Position numbers and translations under genes: made by a program. A stretch of 6,797 nt of DNA, taken from contig CAJUJQ010000160.1 of the NCBI GenBank assembly GCA_910586575.1, forward strand, positions 1-6,797, given 5' to 3'. This stretch comes from an uncultured Clostridia bacterium. Its GTDB lineage: Bacteria > Bacillota > Clostridia > Oscillospirales > Butyricicoccaceae. Below, piece by piece: positions 1 through 5,136 of this stretch (positions within the stretch are counted from its first letter, which is position 1; each line of letters begins with the position of its first letter). The notes below the pieces were generated by a model. That model did not search any database. It was not told the origin of the DNA and saw only the letters and a list, made by a program, of their open reading frames with translations.

Positions 1-471
1 CATCACAAAGGACGACATGATAAACGGCGCGCCCAGCAGGATAATCCGCAGGTAATCGCAGGTATACGGCAAAACCGTCACCGTCGAGCCAAGCGACAGC
101 GCCAGCGGCTCCAGAAAGAACATGCCGGCCGCCGCAATCACCGCGCCCGTCACCAGAGAAAAGAAAAAGCCGGTTGCCGCCATCCGGGAGGCCTCGTCCA
201 CTTCCTCCGCGCCCAGCTTGCGCGAGATATCGTTGCCCGATCCGTGCCCGAAGAAAAACCCGCACGCCTGCAAGACCGCCATAAACGAAAATACGACCCC
301 GACCGCCGCCGTAGCCTGCGTGTTGATGCGCCCGACAAAAAAGGTATCGGCCATATTGTAAAAGGACGTGACCAGCATGGAAATAATGGTCGGTAACGCA
401 AGCTCAGGGATGAGCCGCCGAATCGGTGTTTCGGTCATATGGAGGAACTTTTCGTGCATGGTGTTCTGCAT
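1..471 (-). CDS. MATE family efflux transporter, N-terminal part (runs off left edge)
   Basis: The minus strand is open for 157 codons from an ATG at 471 to the window edge, so the C-terminal two thirds are missing (MATE proteins are usually about 450 residues). MATE proteins are inner-membrane antiporters that expel cationic drugs or metabolites using a sodium or proton gradient. Family evidence is the N-terminal stretch around residues 26-47, with LPTIISMLVTSFYNMADTFF followed by VG, the typical first-helix signature of MepA/DinF-like MATE proteins. Further hydrophobic helices lie at about 55-75, 99-121 and 141-157, and a polar cytoplasmic loop GSGNDISRKLGAEEVDEASR spans about 77-96. The start at 471 is preferred because an AAAGGAAGG-type ribosome binding site lies 6-7 bases upstream; in-frame ATGs at 459 and 438 lack one. 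It is divergent from the sigma-factor operon, so a functional link to it is only possible, not shown. The substrate cannot be predicted. Confidence 0.93.
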   Translation of the reverse strand, partial: MQNTMHEKFLHMTETPIRRLIPELALPTIISMLVTSFYNMADTFFVGRINTQATAAVGVVFSFMAVLQACGFFFGHGSGNDISRKLGAEEVDEASRMAATGFFFSLVTGAVIAAAGMFFLEPLALSLGSTVTVLPYTCDYLRIILLGAPFIMSSFVM

Positions 472-494
472 GGGGCGCCTTCCTTTCTTTGGGT

Positions 495-524
495 GACGGG
501 GTCCCGTCCCTGTCCCGGAACAGG
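495..524 (-). other. Two adjacent hairpins in the MATE leader
   Basis: Positions 495-508 form a perfect inverted repeat (GACGGG / CCCGTC with two bases between, more realistically a 5-bp stem with a 4-base loop). Positions 509-524 form a second one (CCTGT / ACAGG, 6-base loop). Both lie between the predicted transcription start and the ribosome binding site of the MATE gene, so they could influence leader folding. No known riboswitch class is recognised, and no T-tract follows, so they are not a simple attenuator. Confidence 0.35.
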
Positions 525-535
525 CCTGTACCACT

Positions 536-565
536 ATTTTACCACAAAAAGCGCCCATTGGGCAA
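536..565 (-). promoter_or_regulatory. Predicted sigma-A-type promoter of the MATE gene
   Basis: On the minus strand TTGCCC (565-560) is followed after 18 bases by TAAAAT (541-536), a good match to housekeeping -35 and -10 boxes. Transcription would start near 529 and give a leader of roughly 58 bases before the ATG at 471. No operator for a known regulator is recognised. Confidence 0.55.
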
Positions 566-633
566 AAAATTCTGCACAAAAATAAAGACTTCCGTCCCTG
601 CATGGTGTATGCTTGTTGTATCAAAGAAGAAGC

Positions 634-649
634 CTCCCCAGCCGGGGAG
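634..649. other. GC-rich hairpin in the divergent intergenic region
   Basis: CTCCCC (634-639) and GGGGAG (644-649) pair perfectly around a four-base loop. On the minus strand the stem is followed by a pyrimidine-rich GCTTCTTCTTTG stretch, so it might act as a weak terminator for antisense read-through leaving the sigma operon. On the plus strand no T-tract follows. It lies upstream of the candidate ECF promoter and would not be in that transcript. Confidence 0.3.
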
Positions 650-682
650 ACCCGCAGCGCGGTACGCACCCTGCCGCCGGTC

Positions 683-732
683 AAAAATTTTTCCCGCATC
701 GGCTGAAACGATTGCCGCACCTGATACGAATA
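683..732 (+). promoter_or_regulatory. Candidate autoregulatory ECF-type promoter of the sigma operon
   Basis: TGAAAC at 704-709 is followed after 17 bases by CGAATA at 727-732. Many ECF sigma factors (for example Bacillus SigW, SigX and SigM) recognise a TGAAAC -35 element and a CG-starting -10 element about 16 bases apart, and commonly transcribe their own gene. A perfect AAAAATTTTT tract at 683-692 sits at about -56 to -47, where an UP element would be. Transcription would start near 739, leaving a leader of about 28 bases before the sigma start codon. No convincing sigma-A promoter is seen directly upstream. The assignment is an inference from motif and position only. Confidence 0.45.
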
Positions 733-766
733 TATCTACAGAAGCCCGGAAAGGAGGGAGTCCCCC

Positions 767-1303
767 ATGGAGCAGGAACAGCGATGGATCCGGCGCATCC
801 AGCGCCGCGGCAGCCGCAGGGACGCGGACGCGCTCGTCCGCAAATACTACGACGAAATTTTCGCCTATGCCTTCCGGCAGGTCCACGACCGCGAAACCGC
901 GTTTGACCTGACGCAGGAAATCTTTATTTCCGTGCTGCGCTCACTGTGCACCTATGACCCGGGGCGCGCCGCCTTCCGCACCTGGCTTTACCGGGCCGCG
1001 ACCAATAAAATCATCGACTTCCGCCGCCGTTCGGTCCCTCCCGCTGTCCCGCTCGACGGTTTGCAGCTGCCCAACGAGCAGGATTTTGCGGCGCAGATCG
1101 AACAGAAAAGCGTGCTCGAAGCGATTGAACGCTATGTCAGCGGCCTTGACCCCGGCACCCAGCAGGTTTTCCGCCTGCGGCTGTACGGGGAGTACACCTT
1201 CCCCGAAATCGCGCAGCTGCTCGGCCTGCCCGAAGCCGCTGTCAAATCCCGTTATTACCGTCTGATGCAGACGCTGCGAAAGGAGTTCCACGATGCGTAT
1301 TGA
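767..1303 (+). CDS. ECF-type RNA polymerase sigma factor (sigma-70 family)
   Basis: This is a 178-residue protein, the usual size for an ECF sigma factor, containing only regions 2 and 4. Region 2 spans about residues 20-88: the DLTQEIFISVLRSL segment (47-60) is the core-binding 2.1/2.2 helix pair, and FRTWLYRAATNKIIDFRRR (70-88) is the -10-recognising 2.3/2.4 part. A variable linker (89-112) follows, then region 4 (about 115-175), with the helix-turn-helix TFPEIAQLLGLPEAAVKSRY (144-163) that would bind the -35 element. The ATG at 767 is supported by AAAGGAGG at 750-757 with a 9-base spacer. It has no extra C-terminal domain. It is the first gene of a six-gene operon and overlaps the next gene by 11 bases, so the two are probably translationally coupled. 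It likely directs transcription of its own operon from the TGAAAC motif upstream. Its ECF subgroup cannot be fixed without profile comparison. Confidence 0.95.
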   Translation: MEQEQRWIRRIQRRGSRRDADALVRKYYDEIFAYAFRQVHDRETAFDLTQEIFISVLRSLCTYDPGRAAFRTWLYRAATNKIIDFRRRSVPPAVPLDGLQLPNEQDFAAQIEQKSVLEAIERYVSGLDPGTQQVFRLRLYGEYTFPEIAQLLGLPEAAVKSRYYRLMQTLRKEFHDAY

Positions 1304-2048
1304 CTACCCCACCGACGCCGAGCGCGACGCGTCCATCGACGCCATCCTCGCCGCCGGGCTAGACCCCCAGCCGGCCCTCCGGCACGCCCTTGGCGGGCTG
1401 TACCGTATCCTGGGGCTGCGCGGCATGCTGTTCGGCGTGTGGGACTGCGTGCTGCTCGCCGTGCTGCTTTCGGGCTGCGCCGCCGTGCCGCTGATGAGCG
1501 TGCTGCTCTCCCGCGCCGAGCCGCGCCTGCTGCTCTACCCGCTCACCGGGGGCGCGCCGCTGCTCTATGCCGCGCTGCTGCTGCTCACCTTCTGGAAGGA
1601 GGAACAGCTCGGCACGCGCGAGCTGAAAATGACCGTCCTCTACGACCTGCGGCAGCTGACCGCCCTGCGCCTGCTGCTGTTCAGCGGCATGGCTGCGCTG
1701 GGCAACGTGCTGCTTGCCGCCTGCGCCGCCGCCTTCTGCCGGGACGCGCTGCTGTTCGCGCAGCTGCTGTCGCTGTCGCTCGGGGCGCTGTGCGTGTATA
1801 TCGCGCTGACGCTGCTTTGGCTGCTGCGCGTCCCGGCACGGTTCCAGCCGGTGCTGCCCGCGCTTTGGGCGGCACTGTGCCTGCTGCCGCCTGTTTTCCT
1901 GCCGGAAGCGCTGCTTGCCGCTTTACTGGACGGCCTGCCGCTGGCGGGTACGGCGCTGCTGGCGGTGCTTGCCGCCGCTACTGCCGGGACGCTGCTGCGC
2001 ACCTATCTCCTCACCTACAGAAAGGATGACCCTTATGCTTACGGTTGA
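1293..2048 (+). CDS. Six-helix membrane protein of unknown function, candidate anti-sigma/regulatory protein
   Basis: This is a 251-residue protein without a family I can name. The first 44 residues are polar and predicted cytoplasmic, followed by about six hydrophobic helices at 45-71, 79-101, 124-149, 152-180, 185-204 and 210-237, and a short charged tail. The loop between helices 2 and 3 (101-126) has a charged pattern, WKEEQLGTRELKMTVLYDLR then QLTALR. The gene overlaps the sigma gene by 11 bases, with AAAGGAG at 1279-1285 seven bases before the ATG, implying coupled synthesis. Anti-sigma factors commonly occupy this position and hold the sigma factor at the membrane, so that role is a reasonable inference. 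However, the N-terminus has no HxxxCxxC zinc anti-sigma motif and no cysteine before residue 52. It could instead be an accessory membrane subunit of the transporter encoded downstream. Leu and Ala content is very high. Confidence 0.85.
   Translation: MRIDYPTDAERDASIDAILAAGLDPQPALRHALGGLYRILGLRGMLFGVWDCVLLAVLLSGCAAVPLMSVLLSRAEPRLLLYPLTGGAPLLYAALLLLTFWKEEQLGTRELKMTVLYDLRQLTALRLLLFSGMAALGNVLLAACAAAFCRDALLFAQLLSLSLGALCVYIALTLLWLLRVPARFQPVLPALWAALCLLPPVFLPEALLAALLDGLPLAGTALLAVLAAATAGTLLRTYLLTYRKDDPYAYG
2019..2026 (+). promoter_or_regulatory. Ribosome binding site fixing the ATPase start at 2035
   Basis: AGAAAGGA lies 8 bases before the ATG at 2035. An in-frame ATG at 2026 overlaps this site and would have no spacing, and the frame is open back to 1915 without any other ribosome binding site. 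The ABC domain alignment also begins right at 2035. Confidence 0.7.
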
Positions 2049-2907
2049 CAATGTCACCAAGAAATACGGCGGCTTTACCGCGCTGGAAGGAGTTTCGCTG
2101 ACCTTTTCCGAGGGCGTGTATGGGCTGCTCGCCCCAAACGGCGCGGGCAAAACCACGCTGATTAAAATGCTGACCACCCTGCTGTTCCCGACCTCCGGCC
2201 AAATCCTGTGGGACGGCACCGAAATCGGCGCGCTGGGCGCGCGTTACCGGGATATCCTCGGCTACCTGCCCCAGCAGTTCGGCTACTACCGGAACGACAC
2301 GCCCCGGCAGTTCTTACGCTATCTGGCGGCGCTCAAGGGCGTGCCGCGCAGCCGCACCGAGCGCAGGATTGACGAGCTGCTTTCGCTGGTATCGCTCCCG
2401 GACGCCGCCGACAAGAAAATGAAGAAGTTTTCGGGCGGGATGCTCCAGCGGGTTGGCATCGCGCAGGCCATGCTGAACGACCCCAAGCTGCTGATTTTGG
2501 ACGAGCCGACCGCAGGCCTTGACCCCAAGGAGCGGGTACGCTTCCGCAATATCATCCACGCGCTGGCGCAGGACCGTATTGTCATCCTGTCCACGCACAT
2601 CGTCTCCGATATTGAAACGATTGCCCATCAGGTTGTCATGCTGCGCGACCACCGCCTGTACTGCTGCGAGCCGCCCCAAAGCATTTGCGGCGGGCTGCGC
2701 GGCAAGGTATGCGAGCTGCCCGCCGAGGCAGAAGTACGCGTCCCGCACCTGCTGCTCGGCGAACGACAGGACGGCGAAAATACCCTGCACCGCCTGATCT
2801 GCGAAACGCCCCCGCTGGGCGCGCGTATCGTTCCCCCCACCTTAGAGGATGTGTTCCTGTACGTCTATCAGGACGAGGAGGGCGGCAATGCGGCTGTTTC
2901 GTTTTGA
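2035..2907 (+). CDS. ABC transporter ATP-binding protein
   Basis: This 290-residue cytoplasmic ATPase would energise the ABC-2 permeases encoded directly downstream. All ABC motifs are present in order: Walker A APNGAGKTT (33-41), Q-loop in YLPQQFG (78-83), signature KFSGGMLQRV (131-140), Walker B LLILDEP (152-158) with catalytic Glu157, D-loop AGLDP (160-164) and H-loop His188 in LSTHI. Walker A begins with Ala where Gly is most common; the catalytic Lys39 and Thr40 are intact, so activity is expected. About 90 residues follow the core domain (200-290), containing the PTLEDVFLYV stretch typical of DrrA/CcmA-like ATPases partnered with ABC-2 permeases. It overlaps the upstream gene by 14 bases and the downstream one by 20, so it is part of the coupled operon. 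It is the only ATPase beside three permeases. The substrate is unknown; antimicrobial peptide or lipid export is possible but not shown. Confidence 0.95.
   Translation: MLTVDNVTKKYGGFTALEGVSLTFSEGVYGLLAPNGAGKTTLIKMLTTLLFPTSGQILWDGTEIGALGARYRDILGYLPQQFGYYRNDTPRQFLRYLAALKGVPRSRTERRIDELLSLVSLPDAADKKMKKFSGGMLQRVGIAQAMLNDPKLLILDEPTAGLDPKERVRFRNIIHALAQDRIVILSTHIVSDIETIAHQVVMLRDHRLYCCEPPQSICGGLRGKVCELPAEAEVRVPHLLLGERQDGENTLHRLICETPPLGARIVPPTLEDVFLYVYQDEEGGNAAVSF
2875..2882 (+). promoter_or_regulatory. Ribosome binding site fixing the first permease start at 2888
   Basis: GAGGAGGG ends 5 bases before the ATG at 2888. An in-frame ATG at 2849 would add 13 residues, but it lacks a comparable site. The start at 2888 also yields the MR(I/L)...EL N-terminus shared with the two following paralogues. 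Confidence 0.75.
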
Positions 2908-4033
2908 GCTGGGCAAGCTGTTCAGGCTGCCGATGCTGTGGGGGTTTTTGGCGCTCAGTTTGGCGCTGAACGGGCTGTTCCTCATGACCGGCATCCATGG
3001 CCGCCCGTGGTATACGTATGTCGCGTCCGTCCTGCCGGTGACGTTCCAGCGGACGGACGACCCCGCCTTCGCCGCCGGATTGGACACGCTGCCCGCCGAG
3101 GAATTCCGCGAGGTGCTCCGCGCGCAGGCCGCACAGCCCCGGAACGTGTTTGACGGCATGGACGCCGCCGCCGTCGGGCAGGCGCAGGCGGGGCTGCTCG
3201 GCGTCACCGGCAAATGGGCGGATATTTTTGCGCGCAAATACGAGGCATACCAGCCAGTTGCCGACGAAATCGCGGCTTCAGGCGACGCTTATGACGTTTA
3301 CGCCGCTGAAGCGACGCACGATTATCAGGTGTTTCTGATTGGCGTCATCCTCCACGCGGCGCTCACCGAGGCGCTGCTGCTCGCCGTGCTGCTCACCCTT
3401 TACGCCTTCGGCTGCGAGGAGCAGAACCACACCGATTTGCTGGTGTTTTCGACCCGAGCAGGGCGGGCGCTCAACCGGTACAAGCTGGCGGCGGCGCTGT
3501 GCGCTTCGCTGCTGTGCTGCCTGCTGCTTTACCTTTTGACGCTTGTCCCATTCGCGCTGCTGTACCGCCTGCGCGACTTCCTCAGCATGCATGTTTCGAG
3601 CAGCTTCAACTATATACTGGTCGGCGTGGCGCGGTTCCCGTTCATGGTTTGGAAGCCCTTCCGGCTTGCCGGTTATCTGGGCGCGTCGCTCGCGCTGGGG
3701 CTGGCGCTGGTTGCCGTGTTTGTGCTGGGCGCGGCGGTGTGCGGGCTGCTGCTGCGGAATACGTACCTTGCCTTCCTGTTGTGGTTCACCGTGTCGGTCG
3801 GGTCGCTGGCGCTGCCCATGCTCTGCGCGGACGCGAAAATCTGGGGCGGCTACTTTCTGGGGCTGTGCCTGCCCGTGCCCGTCTGGCTGGGGCAGCAGGA
3901 GTGGTTTACGGTGCAAGGTATCAGCACCTTTTTGCCCTGGCAGGAGACCGTGTGCACATTTGCGAACCTGGCTGTGTTTGCCGTGCTGGTGCTGCTCGCC
4001 GCGCGCCGCTTCCGAAGAAAGGATTTGTGCTGA
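2888..4033 (+). CDS. ABC-2-type transporter permease, first of three paralogues
   Basis: This 381-residue integral membrane protein is presumably a transmembrane half of an ABC exporter driven by the ATPase encoded just upstream. It starts with an amphipathic MRLFRFELGKLFRLP segment, then helix 1 (14-33), a predicted extracytoplasmic domain of about 110 residues (34-145), and helix 2 (147-172). A cytoplasmic loop carries STRAGRALNRYKLAAAL (188-204), and further helices lie at about 200-225, 261-288, 292-312, 318-335 and 354-372. The (S/T)RxGR...Y(K/Q)LAAA motif and the N-terminal MR(I/L)xxxEL pattern are shared with the next two genes, showing common descent. It is the most diverged of the three, lacking the LCRMP, LTYGQY and SGNY motifs of the others. 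The gene overlaps the ATPase gene by 20 bases, and its stop shares one base with the next start. I place it in the ABC-2 group from topology and context, not from a diagnostic motif. Confidence 0.85.
   Translation: MRLFRFELGKLFRLPMLWGFLALSLALNGLFLMTGIHGRPWYTYVASVLPVTFQRTDDPAFAAGLDTLPAEEFREVLRAQAAQPRNVFDGMDAAAVGQAQAGLLGVTGKWADIFARKYEAYQPVADEIAASGDAYDVYAAEATHDYQVFLIGVILHAALTEALLLAVLLTLYAFGCEEQNHTDLLVFSTRAGRALNRYKLAAALCASLLCCLLLYLLTLVPFALLYRLRDFLSMHVSSSFNYILVGVARFPFMVWKPFRLAGYLGASLALGLALVAVFVLGAAVCGLLLRNTYLAFLLWFTVSVGSLALPMLCADAKIWGGYFLGLCLPVPVWLGQQEWFTVQGISTFLPWQETVCTFANLAVFAVLVLLAARRFRRKDLC
4016..4023 (+). promoter_or_regulatory. Ribosome binding site fixing the second permease start at 4033
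   Basis: AGAAAGGA lies 9 bases before the ATG at 4033, inside the last codons (Arg-Arg-Lys-Asp) of the preceding permease. The frame is open for another 178 codons upstream, but that part is only a shadow of the first permease gene. Confidence 0.8.
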
Positions 4034-5136
4034 TGCGGATTTTGTATTACGAGCTGCGCATAATCTGGCGGCTGCCCGTGGTGCTGGCAATCATATTTTT
4101 AGGCGCTGTCCACTACTTTCTCTTCCTGGATTTTGAAATCCGGTTTTTCCCGAACGGGCACCCCGCCGCCGAAAAATACGCGCTTGCGCAGGAATGGACA
4201 AAAAAATACGGCTCCACCATGGAGCCGGACGAGTATGCGGACGCGAAGCAAAACTATGCCGCGCTGGCCGCCAAAGCCGACGCGCGGATTGCCGCTGACA
4301 GCCGCTTCCGGGCGCACGGGTTTTCCCGCTGGGAGCAGCTCCGAGACGGCGTGCCTGAAGAATACCGCGATACCTATGACTTATTGTTTACCGGGGAATT
4401 TGACTTTGTGGGCTACCGGCTGCAAAGCCTGTCCGGCGCGCTGCTTTCCTACGAAACCCAGATACTGCACCCGCGCGTGCAGCGGGAATCCGGGCGCGGG
4501 ATTTTTCCCGGCCAATGTATTGATAACCTGTCGGAATACCTATGTTGGACAGGCATTTTCGGGATCGTTTCTGTGACCATCCTGCTGGGCGCGTGCGGCA
4601 CGCGTGAGGACCTCTGCCGGATGCCCGCGATGCTTTGGAGCAGCCGCGCCGGGCGGCATACCGCCTGGTACCAGCTTGCGGCGGCGCTGCTGTCCGCGTC
4701 CATCCTGTTCGCGGCGGAGCTGCTGATTTTCGGCGGCATTTACGCGCGGCTCGGGACGCAGTTTTTCTGGGACAGCCCGGTGCAGTCCTTTTTGAACGGC
4801 AGCGCCGTTTGGTTCGGCCTGACCTACGGGCAGTATGTTTTGTACTGCCTTGGCTTTGTGCTGGCGCTGATGCTGGGAACCGCCGGGGCGGTATTCACGC
4901 TGTCCCATTCGAGCGGGAATTACACCTCCGCGATTATGAAGGCTCTGCCGCTGGCAGCCGGGATGGTTTTCGCGGCGGCATCCATCCTGATGCGCCCCTT
5001 CACCGACGGGAACGAGCTGTACCGCCATCTGCACATTTGCGGCGTCGAAGCCGTACTGTGCGGGCCGCTCCTGCTGGCGGGGCTGGGCATTGGATTCCTG
5101 TTTGTTCGACACATCCAAAGAAAGGAGCTGTTATAA
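4033..5136 (+). CDS. ABC-2-type transporter permease, second of three paralogues
   Basis: This 367-residue membrane protein starts at the ATG overlapping the previous TGA by one base (TGATG). Its architecture is an N-terminal MRILYYELRIIWRLP, helix 1 (14-33), an extracytoplasmic domain of about 130 residues (34-165), helix 2 (168-188), then a cytoplasmic loop with LCRMP (194-198) and SSRAGR (203-208). YQLAAALL leads into helix 3 (212-237), and further helices are at about 264-290, 302-320 and 336-358. It is clearly paralogous to the next gene. Shared blocks are W...YG(S/T)T(M/L)(E/D)P(D/E)E in the outer domain (55-67), LCRMP, the (S/T)RxGR...CYQ/WYQ-LAAA loop, WF(G/D)LTYGQY (260-268), SGNY (294-297) and K-A-(L/I)-P (303-306). 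It probably pairs with one of the other permeases or with itself, using the single ATPase of the operon. The transported compound is unknown. Confidence 0.87.
   Translation: MRILYYELRIIWRLPVVLAIIFLGAVHYFLFLDFEIRFFPNGHPAAEKYALAQEWTKKYGSTMEPDEYADAKQNYAALAAKADARIAADSRFRAHGFSRWEQLRDGVPEEYRDTYDLLFTGEFDFVGYRLQSLSGALLSYETQILHPRVQRESGRGIFPGQCIDNLSEYLCWTGIFGIVSVTILLGACGTREDLCRMPAMLWSSRAGRHTAWYQLAAALLSASILFAAELLIFGGIYARLGTQFFWDSPVQSFLNGSAVWFGLTYGQYVLYCLGFVLALMLGTAGAVFTLSHSSGNYTSAIMKALPLAAGMVFAAASILMRPFTDGNELYRHLHICGVEAVLCGPLLLAGLGIGFLFVRHIQRKELL
5121..5127 (+). promoter_or_regulatory. Ribosome binding site fixing the third permease start at 5136
   Basis: AAAGGAG lies 8 bases before the ATG at 5136, within the codons for the Arg-Lys-Glu-Leu tail of the second permease. 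The open frame extends 167 codons further upstream, but only as a shadow of that gene. Confidence 0.8.

Noticed and set aside
472..766. Riboswitch or T-box upstream of the sigma or MATE gene
   Set aside because: Neither predicted leader is long enough for common riboswitch classes and none of their conserved core sequences could be recognised.
426..911. Long plus-strand open frame across the divergent intergenic region into the sigma gene
   Set aside because: It has no ribosome binding site, low-complexity composition, and overlaps both the MATE start and the sigma gene in another frame; it is a product of GC-rich DNA.
1439..2029. 196-codon plus-strand frame inside the six-helix protein gene
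   Set aside because: Ala/Arg-rich shadow translation typical of GC-rich DNA, and the overlapping frame gives a well-formed membrane protein with a ribosome binding site.
2613..2625. A second TGAAACGATTGCC, identical to 13 bases at the candidate ECF promoter (704-716)
   Set aside because: It lies inside the ATPase gene encoding a normal Glu-Thr-Ile-Ala stretch, has no CG -10 box at suitable distance, and a 13-base match can occur by chance in a window this long.
3278..4090. 270-codon minus-strand frame opposite the first permease
   Set aside because: The translation is Gln/Arg/His-rich with no domain-like pattern, has no promoter or ribosome binding site, and lies wholly antisense to a convincing membrane protein gene.
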